From NCBI RefSeq assembly GCF_006658505.1, contig NZ_VFUZ01000003.1, forward strand, positions 124,001 to 188,000: a stretch of DNA of 64,000 nt, given 5' to 3'. The stretch is from Mesorhizobium sp. B2-4-15. GTDB lineage: Bacteria > Pseudomonadota > Alphaproteobacteria > Rhizobiales > Rhizobiaceae. Of this stretch, positions 40,776-47,876 are shown in pieces. Numbering within the stretch: the stretch's first letter is position 1; the number at the start of each line of letters is the position of its first letter. Position numbers and translations under genes: made by a program. The notes beneath the pieces are model-generated. The model ran no database searches. It had not been told where the DNA came from and saw only the letters and a program-made list of their open reading frames with translations.

Positions 40776-41828
40776 ATGTTCTTCGCTTCCGACAATTGGG
40801 CAGGCGCCCATCCCAATATCGTTGCCGGCCTGTCGGCCGCGGCCGACGGCTTTGCCACCGCCTATGGTGACGGCGCGCTCGACCAGGCCGTCTACCAGCG
40901 CTTCAGCGAGATTTTCGAACGCGAGGTCGCCGTGTTCTTCGTGGCCACCGGCACCGCCGCCAATTCGCTGTCGCTGACCACCTTCAACAAGCCCGGCGGC
41001 ATTTCCTTCGCCCACCGCGAATCGCATGTCATCGAGGACGAATGCGGCGCGCCGGAATATTTTTCCGGCGGTTCGCGGCTGCATGCAGTCGATGGCGCCC
41101 TGGGCAGGATGGACCCGCACAATCTGGAAAGGGCGATCGGCCGTTTCGCCGGCGAGGTGGTCCATTGGGGCCGGCCGATGGCTGTTTCGATCACCCAGTC
41201 GACGGAGGTCGGCACCGTCTATGGCCTGAACGATATCGCCGCGATCTCATCCATCGCCAGGCAGCATTCCGTGCCGCTGCATATGGACGGCGCCCGCTTT
41301 GCCAATGCGCTGGTCGCTCTCGATACGACACCGGCCGAGATGACCTGGAAACGCGGCGTCGACATCCTGTCCTTCGGCGGCACCAAGAACGGTTGCTGGT
41401 GTGCCGAGGCGATCGTGCTGTTCGACCTCGATCGCGCCAAGGAATTGTCCTTCCTGCGCAAGCGTGCCGCCCAGCTATTTTCGAAGTCGCGCTTCGTCGC
41501 GGCGCAGTTCGAAGCCTATTTCAAGGACGGCTTATGGCTCGATACAGCGCGCCATGCCAACGCCATGGCCGCGCGCCTGGCCGCGGCGATCGAGGATTCG
41601 CAAACGGCGAAGCTGGCCTGGCTGCCGCAGGCCAACGAGGTGTTCGCGGTGATCAATAGGGCCGAGGCCGACAAGCTGCAGGCGGCGGGCGCGGTCTTCT
41701 ACGACTGGCACAAGCCGCATGGCTTCGACGGCCATATCGGCGAGGACGAACTGCTCTATCGCTTCGTCACCAGCTTCGCCACGACCTCAGAGGAAGTCGA
41801 CCGCTTTGGCCGGCTGATCGCCGGATAG
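40776..41828 (+). CDS. ltaE: Low-specificity L-threonine aldolase
   Basis: 350 residues of the PLP threonine/phenylserine aldolase family, splitting L-threonine or L-allo-threonine to glycine and acetaldehyde. FFASDNWAGAHPNI is the usual N-terminus, VPLHMDGARFANA carries the PLP-contact aspartate, and SFGGTKNGCWCAEA has the Schiff-base lysine. The ATG at 40776 is chosen because homology begins there; the frame is open for 49 further codons upstream (from 40629) but that stretch has no family likeness and is probably leader. A terminator follows the stop. Confidence 0.9.
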   Translation: MFFASDNWAGAHPNIVAGLSAAADGFATAYGDGALDQAVYQRFSEIFEREVAVFFVATGTAANSLSLTTFNKPGGISFAHRESHVIEDECGAPEYFSGGSRLHAVDGALGRMDPHNLERAIGRFAGEVVHWGRPMAVSITQSTEVGTVYGLNDIAAISSIARQHSVPLHMDGARFANALVALDTTPAEMTWKRGVDILSFGGTKNGCWCAEAIVLFDLDRAKELSFLRKRAAQLFSKSRFVAAQFEAYFKDGLWLDTARHANAMAARLAAAIEDSQTAKLAWLPQANEVFAVINRAEADKLQAAGAVFYDWHKPHGFDGHIGEDELLYRFVTSFATTSEEVDRFGRLIAG

Positions 41829-41845
41829 AATCAGTCTCCCCGACA

Positions 41846-41875
41846 ATAAAAAAGCGGCGCCTCTCGGCGCCGCTT
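41846..41875 (-). terminator. Bidirectional intrinsic terminator between ltaE and hsp20
   Basis: AAGCGGCGCC-tctc-GGCGCCGCTT is a perfect 10-bp stem (41852-41875). On the minus strand it is followed by a run of T (41846-41851), which makes it a strong terminator for the hsp20 transcript. On the plus strand the T-run is weaker (CCGTTT), so it also partly serves ltaE. Confidence 0.8.
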
Positions 41876-41896
41876 CCGTTTCGGGAGGAGACTTCG

Positions 41897-41945
41897 GAGC
41901 AATTCCAGGAAAAGTGTAAAGCGGTTTTCCGTCCGGAATTGCGGT
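41897..41945. repeat. Short REP-like element, truncated copy
   Basis: GAGCAATTCCAGGAAAAGTG and GGTTTTCCGTCCGGAATTGC match the left half of the 33873-33976 element almost base for base, but the right half (TGAACTGCTCTA) is absent. It lies between the ltaE terminator and the hsp20 stop. Confidence 0.75.
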
Positions 41946-41955
41946 AGCATAGATA

Positions 41956-42423
41956 TTAAGCTGCAGTCTTGGCCTCAATCTGCTTGGCATTGGCCGGAGC
42001 CGAAGTGATCGCGATCTTGCGCGGCTTCAACTCCTCCGGAATATTGCGCTTCAGGTCCACGAAGAGCAGGCCGTTCTTCAGCGTGGCGCCGACGACGTCG
42101 ACATGGTCGGCAAGCTGGAAGCGGCGCTCGAAGGCCCTGGAGGCAATGCCGCGATAAAGCAGTTCGGATTCTTCGCCGGTACCCTCATCCTTGCGCTCGC
42201 CTTTCACGGTCAGCACGTTGCGATGAGCCTCGATCGAGATTTCCTCATCCGAGAATCCGGCAACAGCCATCGAAATCCGGTAGGAATCCTCGCCGGTGCG
42301 CTCGATGTTGTAGGGCGGATAAGTCTGCGCGCCATCAGGCTGCGCAAGCGAATCGAGCATGGTGAAAAGACGGTCGAAGCCGACGGTCGAACGGTAAAGC
42401 GGGGAAAAGTCAACGTGACGCAT
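41956..42423 (-). CDS. Small heat-shock protein, Hsp20/IbpA family
   Basis: 155 residues with an alpha-crystallin domain (YNIERTGEDSYRISMAVAGF at its start; NGLLFVDLKRNIPEE at the end). The N-terminus DFSPLYRSTVGFDRLFTMLD is the usual rhizobial class A Hsp20 pattern. It is an ATP-independent holdase that keeps unfolding proteins soluble. The ATG at 42423 follows AGGAG, which lies in a predicted thermometer hairpin (next entry). A longer frame upstream would run through that untranslated leader. Confidence 0.92.
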   Translation of the reverse strand: MRHVDFSPLYRSTVGFDRLFTMLDSLAQPDGAQTYPPYNIERTGEDSYRISMAVAGFSDEEISIEAHRNVLTVKGERKDEGTGEESELLYRGIASRAFERRFQLADHVDVVGATLKNGLLFVDLKRNIPEELKPRKIAITSAPANAKQIEAKTAA

Positions 42424-42510
42424 GATGTGTTCTCCTGTTGAGCAACATGGTTTGCGTATGGCCGGTACGGAACCCTTGGTTTGGCGTCCCGGATGGACCA
42501 GCGGCCCCAA
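42424..42510 (-). promoter_or_regulatory. ROSE-like RNA thermometer in the hsp20 5' leader
   Basis: On the minus strand the leader just before the start ends GTTGCTCAACAGGAGAACAC. The stretch TTGCT can pair with AGGA of the ribosome site through U-A, U-G, C-G and U-A with the G left out, which is the hallmark UYGCU/AGGA of ROSE elements. Upstream there are further small stems (GGTCC/GGGAC, AACC/GGTT, CCG/CGG). ROSE elements are known in front of rhizobial small heat-shock genes. Heat would melt the last hairpin and free the ribosome site. Confidence 0.72.
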
Positions 42511-42899
42511 TCTTGGCGACCGCTCCAGTCATTTGGGAAGCGTCCCAAGGCATTTCAAGATTTTTACCCGATGGAAAAAGCGGCCCATTTGCGCCTGATG
42601 AACGGCAGATGAACCGTCGCTTCGGCGCGCGTTCAGAGAGTCGCCGCTAAAGTAGCCTCAAGATCAGAATTGGCGGCGCCGAATTGACAGAGGTGCAGCA
42701 ACGAGGCCGAACCGGGTGTTAACGTCCCTTCCTCCCGGATCGACAGGGGCCGGAAGCATGCTGCAAGCTTGCTTCCGGCCTTCCCCTTTGCGGTCCTGCA
42801 TACCCTGGATTTGCTTTGCTTTTGACGTATTGGCGTCTATCACCTTGAGGAGGCCAGCCGCGACGGGCTGGCGCGAAGACGCCGGGCAAAAAGCGCCGC
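42511..42899. other. Intergenic region between hsp20 and the alpha/beta hydrolase gene
   Basis: No gene is supported. It should hold the hsp20 promoter on the minus strand (beyond 42510) and the hydrolase promoter on the plus strand. I see a GCTTCC-type inverted pair (GGAAGCATGC / GCTTGCTTCC, 42752-42777) and nothing else. Confidence 0.4.
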
Positions 42900-43877
42900 A
42901 TGACGGACACTTTCCACGACACCCCTCTTTTTTACGAAACGCAGGGCAATCCGCGGCCGGAGAACGCCACGGGTGGCTTCTTCACCACGCGCGATCGCAA
43001 GAAGATACGCTACGGCCTGTTCGCGGCGGTGGCGCGTCCGATGCGGGGCACCGTAGTGCTGCTGTCCGGCCGCAACGAATGCATCGAGAAATATTTCGAG
43101 ACCATCCGCGACCTTGCCGCGCGAGGCTTTGGCGTCGCCACCTTCGATTGGCGCGGCCAAGGCGGTTCCGACCGGCTGATCCGTGATCGCCAGCGCGGCT
43201 ATGTCAGATCCTTCCGCAACTATACGGCCGATCTGGAGCAGTTCTTCGAGGAGATCGTGCTGCCCGATTGCCGCGGGCCGTATTATATCCTCGCCCATTC
43301 CGCGGGCGCCGTGATCACGCTGCTTGCGGCGCCGTCCATGGTGAACCGCGTGCGCCGCATGGTGCTGATCGCGCCGTTCCTGACACTGCCGGATCTGCCG
43401 GTCTCGATATCGACCGTCCGCCGCGTCTGTTCGCTCTTTTGTTTGCTGGGTCTTGGCCGGCTCTATGCCGCCTGGGGTCCGCGGCCCAAGGTAACGGCGC
43501 CCTTCGAAACCAACAAGGTGACGTCCGATCCAGAGCGCTATCGCCGCAATACAGGGATCTACGAGGCATTCCCGCAACTGGCGCTTGGCGGCCCGACGAT
43601 CCGCTGGCTGCAGGCAGCCGCGAAGGCATCGGAAGTCATCAGCGACCCCGACTTCATGGCCCGCATTCAAGTGCCCCTGCTGATCATCGCCGCCGGCGCC
43701 GACCAGGTTGTCTCGACCAAGGCGGTGGAGGCATACGCCAGAAGTCTGAGGCTCGGTTCGCTGCTCATGATCGACGGCGCCAAGCACGAAATCCTGCAGG
43801 AAGTCGACCTGTACCGCGAACAATTCCTCGCCGCCTTCGACGCCTTCATTCCCGGTTCGGACGACCCAACGGCCTGA
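42900..43877 (+). CDS. Alpha/beta hydrolase, lysophospholipase-like (PldB/monoacylglycerol lipase group)
   Basis: 325 residues. The alpha/beta hydrolase pattern is clear: FDWRGQGGSDR after strand 4, the nucleophile elbow in YILAHSAGAVITLL (AHSAGA in place of the usual GHSMGG), the acid Asp in IIAAGADQVVS and the His in IDGAKHEILQE. The family hydrolyses lysophospholipids or monoacylglycerols. The ATG at 42900 is the family-typical start. It stands alone and is convergent with hisN. Confidence 0.85.
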   Translation: MTDTFHDTPLFYETQGNPRPENATGGFFTTRDRKKIRYGLFAAVARPMRGTVVLLSGRNECIEKYFETIRDLAARGFGVATFDWRGQGGSDRLIRDRQRGYVRSFRNYTADLEQFFEEIVLPDCRGPYYILAHSAGAVITLLAAPSMVNRVRRMVLIAPFLTLPDLPVSISTVRRVCSLFCLLGLGRLYAAWGPRPKVTAPFETNKVTSDPERYRRNTGIYEAFPQLALGGPTIRWLQAAAKASEVISDPDFMARIQVPLLIIAAGADQVVSTKAVEAYARSLRLGSLLMIDGAKHEILQEVDLYREQFLAAFDAFIPGSDDPTA

Positions 43878-43953
43878 GCGGCACCCCGGTCAGCCTCCGC
43901 GAGGACTGAGCGATACGCCCCGGATCATCCAGTGGCCCCAACAAGGAAGCCAA

Positions 43954-44727
43954 TCAGCCGCGCAAGGCGGCCATCGCGGCGGCATGAAGCTCCGGCGTCG
44001 CTGCCGCCAGCACATCGCCGCCCTTTTCCGCCGGGCCGCCGTCGAAAGTGGTGACGACGCCGCCCGCCTTCTCGATGATCGGGATCAGCGCCACGATGTC
44101 GTAGGGCTTCAATCCGGGATCGGCAACGATGTCGACGCTTCCCGAGGCGATCATGGCGAAGGCATAGCAATCGGTGCCGTAACGGGCGAGTTGTACCTGT
44201 TTCTCGAACGCGTCATAGCGCGTGCGCGCCTCGCCCGTGAACAGCGCCGGTGTGGTGGTGAACAGCGTCGCGTCCGCGAGGCTGGTCGTCTTGCGGGTCG
44301 AAAGCTTGCGCGGCCCGCCCGGTCCCTCATAGTGCGAGCCGGAGGCATTGGCGTAGAACAGTTCTCCGGTGAAGGGCTGCGACATCATGCCGGCGACAGC
44401 GTCACCCTCGACCGTCAGCCCGACCAGCGTCCCCCACACCGGCAGGCCGGAGATGAAGGCGCGCGTGCCGTCGATCGGATCGATCACCCAGACGTGCCGG
44501 CTGGCGGTGTTCTCGCTGCCGTGCTCCTCGCCAAGAATGCCATGGTCGGGATACTGCGCCGAGATCAGCGCCCGGATGGCGCGCTCGGCCTCGCGGTCGG
44601 CTTCCGTGACCGGATCGAAACTGCCCTTTTCCTTGTTGGCGACCGCCCCCTGGCTGCGGAACCTCGGCAAAGTCTCGGCCGCTGCCGCTTGCGCGATACG
44701 GCGCATGAAATCGATGCTGATGTCCAA
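43954..44727 (-). CDS. hisN: Histidinol-phosphate phosphatase, inositol-monophosphatase family
   Basis: 257 residues. It shows the Li+-sensitive phosphatase signatures GILGEEHGSE (metal-ligand Glu), VIDPIDGTRAFI (metal-ligand Asps), and YDIVALIPIIEKAGG near the end. In rhizobia the member with this wording dephosphorylates L-histidinol phosphate in histidine synthesis; inositol or PAP substrates are alternatives. The start is a TTG (LDISIDFMRRIAQAAAAE): GGGAG lies six bases before it, whereas the first ATG in frame would cut off seven conserved residues. Confidence 0.87.
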   Translation of the reverse strand: MDISIDFMRRIAQAAAAETLPRFRSQGAVANKEKGSFDPVTEADREAERAIRALISAQYPDHGILGEEHGSENTASRHVWVIDPIDGTRAFISGLPVWGTLVGLTVEGDAVAGMMSQPFTGELFYANASGSHYEGPGGPRKLSTRKTTSLADATLFTTTPALFTGEARTRYDAFEKQVQLARYGTDCYAFAMIASGSVDIVADPGLKPYDIVALIPIIEKAGGVVTTFDGGPAEKGGDVLAAATPELHAAAMAALRG

Positions 44728-44877
44728 CTGATTCTCCCGCCTTGCGGCATACCCTAGCCCGGCTCTGCCGCGACTTTCCCGCCAAAACAAGGGTGTTTAT
44801 CGATTATCCCTGCGTTCATCGTTGCCAAAATGTCACATGGATATCATCGAAACACAATTTCCACATCACTCTGAATT

Positions 44878-44927
44878 AAAAAAGCCTGAAGGTCGCTTGA
44901 CATTTGTGCACCGCACAATACCTTCAG
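44878..44927 (-). terminator. Intrinsic terminator of the N-formylglutamate amidohydrolase gene
   Basis: On the minus strand CTGAAGGT (44920-44927) pairs with ACCTTCAG (44886-44893) around a 26-base loop that itself contains a TTGTGC/GCACAA hairpin, followed by GCTTTTTTAA. On the other strand this same DNA carries the small-RNA promoter. Confidence 0.65.
44897..44924 (+). promoter_or_regulatory. Promoter of the small RNA gene with internal dyad operator
   Basis: TTGACA (44897-44902) is a perfect -35 box, with a 16-base spacer and TACCTT as the -10. The spacer holds the perfect dyad TTGTGC-acc-GCACAA (44904-44918), placed to let a repressor or activator cover the promoter. The expected start is near 44930. 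Confidence 0.6.
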
Positions 44928-44930
44928 CCT

Positions 44931-45015
44931 TGGATAGGTTTTCCTGTCCATGCCCTCCTTGGGCGTTTCCTCCCTAGACTTCGACCGTATCGTGAAAACG
45001 ATGCGGTCTTTTTTT
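44931..45015 (+). ncRNA. Trans-acting small RNA, alpha-r14 (NfeR)-like
   Basis: About 85 nt between a sigma70-type promoter and a strong terminator. The 5' hairpin GGATAGG/CCTGTCC (44932-44949) is followed by hairpin GCCC-tcctt-GGGC (44952-44964) with a CUCCU-type loop, a single-stranded stretch TTTCCTCCCTAGACTTC, and the terminator GACCGTATCGT-gaaa-ACGATGCGGTC plus seven T (44983-45015). Repeated CCUCC motifs mimic anti-Shine-Dalgarno sequence, as in the alpha-r14 family (NfeR1 in Sinorhizobium), which represses transport-protein mRNAs. No reading frame with a start is present. Family membership is by recognition of motifs; the RNA gene itself is well supported. Confidence 0.75.
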
Positions 45016-45039
45016 AAGCCGCGAATCCGGCTGCAAGTT

Positions 45040-45981
45040 TCATTCAGCCGCCAGTGGCAGGTCGATGAAGTGATGGTCGGGCATTGCCATCAGGTCGGCC
45101 GAAAATCGCGTCAGATCGTCGGCCAGCGCGTCGAAGCCGGCGGCCTTCTCGAAGGTCCGCTCATTCATGTAGAGCCCGCGATTGATCTCGATCTGCAGCG
45201 CATGCAGATGGCGCGCCGGGCGGCCGTAATGTTCCGTGATGAAGCCGCCGGCATAGGGCTTGTTGTGGGCGACGGTATAGCCCATTGCGGTCAGCAGGCC
45301 GATCGCGGTTTCAGTGAGGGCCGAGGTCGCCGAAATGCCGAAACGGTCGCCGATGATGAAGTCGGGCCGCACGCCGCTCTCGCCGACACGGATGCTCGCC
45401 GGCATCGAATGGCAATCGATCAGCACGGCAAAGCCGAAGCGGGCATGGGTTCTGGTCAAAAGCCGCTTCAGCGTTTCGTGATAGGGCTTGTAGACGGCCT
45501 CGATGCGGGCGACGGCTTCAGCAAGCGGCAGGCGGCCCGAATAGATGTCGAGCCCCTCGCCGACCAGCTTCGGCACGGTGCCGAGTCCGCCCGCCACCCG
45601 CGCCGACCGGATGTTGCAGAATGACGGCACCGGCTCGGCGAACATGCGCGGATCGAGTTCCCACGGCTCGCGATTGACGTCGAGATAGGCGCGTGGAAAA
45701 TTCGCCGCCAGCATCGGCGCGCCCAGCGCTACGGCGCCGCCGAACAGTTCCTCGACATAGCAATCCTCCGAGCGGCGGATGGCGTTGCGGTCGAGCCTTG
45801 CCATGGCAAGGAAACGTTCCGGATAGTAGCGGCCGCTATGCGGTGAGTTGAAGAGGAAGGGGACGCGCTGCTCGGCGCCCGCCCGGATTTCGAAGGGTGG
45901 AAAGACCGAAAAATCCTCGGCTGCCGTCTTCAATTTGAACGAACCCGAAAACACCAGTGCATCATGGCATGAAGCTGCCAC
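45040..45981 (-). CDS. N-formylglutamate amidohydrolase family protein
   Basis: 313 residues of the FGase family, hydrolysing N-formylglutamate to glutamate and formate in histidine degradation or acting on related N-acyl amino acids. FNSPHSGRYYPERF is the N-terminal metal-binding block, RSEDCYVEELF and NFPRAYLDVNREPWELDP follow, and VLIDCHSMPASI holds the second metal ligands. The start is a GTG; an in-frame GTG nine codons later is also possible. No hut genes are adjacent, so a role outside histidine use is possible. Its terminator overlaps the small RNA promoter. Confidence 0.87.
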   Translation of the reverse strand: MAASCHDALVFSGSFKLKTAAEDFSVFPPFEIRAGAEQRVPFLFNSPHSGRYYPERFLAMARLDRNAIRRSEDCYVEELFGGAVALGAPMLAANFPRAYLDVNREPWELDPRMFAEPVPSFCNIRSARVAGGLGTVPKLVGEGLDIYSGRLPLAEAVARIEAVYKPYHETLKRLLTRTHARFGFAVLIDCHSMPASIRVGESGVRPDFIIGDRFGISATSALTETAIGLLTAMGYTVAHNKPYAGGFITEHYGRPARHLHALQIEINRGLYMNERTFEKAAGFDALADDLTRFSADLMAMPDHHFIDLPLAAE

Positions 45982-46143
45982 CTTGCCGGCCGTATGTCCA
46001 GCATTTCAGCGGTCGTGCCGCCAGGCAAATATGGGTCATCGCCGTCCTCGTTCACTTGATGTTTACCCTCGCCTCCTCATATACAGGATGGTTAACGGGC
46101 CTGCCCCACGGCAGTCTCGGGCGGGTGATTCGGACGGGATATC

Positions 46144-46506
46144 ATGGCACGCATTCTTCTGGCGGAAGACGACGACGATATGCGTCGTTTCCTCGTCAAG
46201 GCGCTGGAACGCGCCGGTTATCAGGTGAGCGATTTCGACAACGGTGCCAGCGCCTATGAGCGGCTGCGCGAGGAGCCGTTCTCGCTGCTTCTGACCGACA
46301 TCGTCATGCCGGAGATGGACGGCATCGAACTGGCGCGCCGCGCCACCGAGATCGACCCGGACCTTAAGGTCATGTTCATCACCGGTTTCGCCGCCGTCGC
46401 GCTCAATCCGGATTCCAAGGCGCCGAAAGACGCCAAGGTGCTGTCGAAGCCCTTCCACCTGCGCGATCTCGTCAACGAGGTCGAGAAGATGCTGCAGGCG
46501 GCCTGA
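46144..46506 (+). CDS. cpdR: CpdR-type single-domain response regulator
   Basis: 120 residues, only a receiver domain. RILLAEDDDDMRRFLVKALE is the N-terminus with acidic triad residues, the phospho-Asp is D52 in LLTDIVMPEMDG, and FITGFAAVALNPDSKAPKDA and LSKPFHLRDLVNEV give the rest. It matches CpdR of Caulobacter and Sinorhizobium, which in its unphosphorylated form delivers substrates to ClpXP and controls cell-cycle progression and, in rhizobia, bacteroid development. It is likely under the CckA-ChpT phosphorelay. It stands alone, 115 bases before tRNA-Val. Confidence 0.93.
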   Translation: MARILLAEDDDDMRRFLVKALERAGYQVSDFDNGASAYERLREEPFSLLLTDIVMPEMDGIELARRATEIDPDLKVMFITGFAAVALNPDSKAPKDAKVLSKPFHLRDLVNEVEKMLQAA

Positions 46507-46521
46507 GCGCTTCCAGCAAGA

Positions 46522-46574
46522 GCATCGGCACTTGTTTGCCGGTGCGGCGAGACGACGCCGTCTTTCCTTTTTCC
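46522..46574 (+). terminator. Hairpins and T-run after cpdR
   Basis: GCATCGGCA/TGCCGGTGC (9-bp stem, 46522-46545) is followed by the short stem AGACG-acgc-CGTCT with TTCCTTTTTCC after it. The second has the pyrimidine run expected of a terminator. Confidence 0.5.
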
Positions 46575-46621
46575 TGCTATTGACGCGCCGGATCAAAAAT
46601 GGTGTATGCGCGTCGTCGGAT

Positions 46622-46696
46622 GGGCGTGTAGCTCAGCGGGAGAGCACTGCATTGACATTGCAGGGGTCACAAGTTCAATCCTTGTCACGCCCACCA
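46622..46696 (+). tRNA. tRNA-Val (anticodon GAC)
   Basis: A full cloverleaf of 75 bases including encoded CCA. Acceptor GGGCGTG/CACGCCC, D arm GCTC/GAGC, anticodon stem CTGCA/TGCAG with loop TTGACAT (anticodon GAC), variable loop GGGTC, and T arm ACAAG-TTCAATC-CTTGT. All stems pair fully. Confidence 0.97.
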
Positions 46697-47006
46697 TCCT
46701 TTCAATAACTTAGCCGTTTCCCTTAGTCGGATGGCACAGAAATGCCGCTCGATGACGCGGCGTCGCGGGCGGGGCGCCGGTTCACGCTATGCCCATCAGC
46801 GGCACCCACAATGAGATTGATGGCACTTGGTGAATGGGGCGTATTATCCGCACACTCCTCCCTAACCCGGGCCGGGATGAAGCAAATGCTCGTCTGCCTG
46901 GCGATCGCATCCTTCCGGGTTAGCTTTGTACCAAACCGACGTTTGAATCCCTTTGATGTCCTCCGCTGAAGGAGTAAATACTTCCTTAGGCATAAGGGAG
47001 GTGGCG

Positions 47007-47378
47007 GTGTCTCCAGGCGATACAGACATGGCGCGGGTGACGATTGACGCCATCTTTCTGTCGCAGCACCGCGCTAGGGCTGACATTGCCTCACTACGCG
47101 CCGATATAGCTCAAACCCGGAGTGCAATCGCGGCATCACGCGAGCTTCTAAAGCGGTTTCGCCAACGCAAGATAGACGAGGCGCTATGGGAGGTTAAGCA
47201 ACACCCCTCGGTATCAGCGTTCGACGCAGACATTCTCCGGTCTGTTTTTCGAGATTTGATCTTGGAAATGAAGGCACCGGAGTGTCAATGGCGTAATCTA
47301 GCTCAGAGCCTGGTTTACGAGTTTTGCCACTGCGAGCGGGTTGAGCCCGGCTTGGTGGATTGGATCATCAGTAAGTAA
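47007..47378 (+). CDS. Hypothetical protein with N-terminal coiled coil
   Basis: 123 residues from a GTG start that has AGGGAGG five bases upstream; a longer frame from 46953 lacks a ribosome site. The first half has a heptad-like pattern (HRARADIASLRADIAQTRSA), probably a coiled coil, followed by a mixed C-terminal half with FRDLILEMKAPECQWRNLAQ and a final EPGLVDWIISK. I do not recognise a family. It is the only intact gene in the 1.2-kb patch after tRNA-Val, and its base use is closer to AT-rich than the flanking genes, which fits accessory DNA. Confidence 0.55.
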   Translation: MSPGDTDMARVTIDAIFLSQHRARADIASLRADIAQTRSAIAASRELLKRFRQRKIDEALWEVKQHPSVSAFDADILRSVFRDLILEMKAPECQWRNLAQSLVYEFCHCERVEPGLVDWIISK

Positions 47379-47443
47379 ATCCGCCTCTCAGATTTGAAAC
47401 TGATGGACCACCCTACTTTCATAGTCCATATCAGAAATGTCGC

Positions 47444-47659
47444 ATGATTCGTGACATGGGCAGGAAGGAAAAGCGCAAGGCAAAGCAGGCGATTATTGCA
47501 CTACCGTTGGATGACGAGATTCAAACGGAAGCCGCCTACTAGGCCCGCAAGTGCGGAATTACAGAAGAAGAAGCCTTGCGCATCATCGAAGCGGCCAACC
47601 GTCCGAAGGCGACAAGGGCGCTACGGCAGAGGCCCGGTTCCGTTCCACCGGACGAATAG
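47444..47659 (+). pseudogene. Small basic protein gene interrupted by an amber codon
   Basis: An open stretch of 71 codons with one in-frame TAG at 47540-47542. From ATG 47444 (or 47456) it reads MGRKEKRKAKQ... DDEIQTEAAY, then TAG, then ARKCGITEEEALRIIEAANR and ends PGSVPPDE at TAG 47657. The reading continues smoothly across the amber, with an amphipathic helix-like pattern on both sides. The amber could come from one change of a Leu TTG. I do not know the family. The alternative is two unrelated short frames, so this is moderate confidence only. Confidence 0.45.
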
Positions 47660-47876
47660 CGCAAGGTGCGGCCATTCCGGCAGAAGGCGCATCGTGCGCG
47701 GATCGGCGCGGCGAGCCTGAATCACCAGGCGTCTTTGGGCGACATGCACGAAACCGGGACGGTCCGCGATTGTTGCGGGGCGGATGCATGGGTAGAGACG
47801 TCCTCAGCCGGCCCAGACGCCGCTCCATCTCGCAAATCCCCACTTGGGGGATTCTTATGGCCCGATTTCGTTCAGC

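Noticed and set aside
46070..46130. CtrA binding box before cpdR
   Set aside because: GTTAAC is present but the full TTAA-N7-TTAA spacing is not, so the site is not supported.
46742..46969. 75-codon frame after tRNA-Val
   Set aside because: No ribosome site, no family likeness and low-complexity start; not enough to call a gene.
46697..47876. Integrated phage or genomic island with attachment sites
   Set aside because: No integrase and no repeat of the tRNA 3' end could be found in the patch; only kept as a suspicion.
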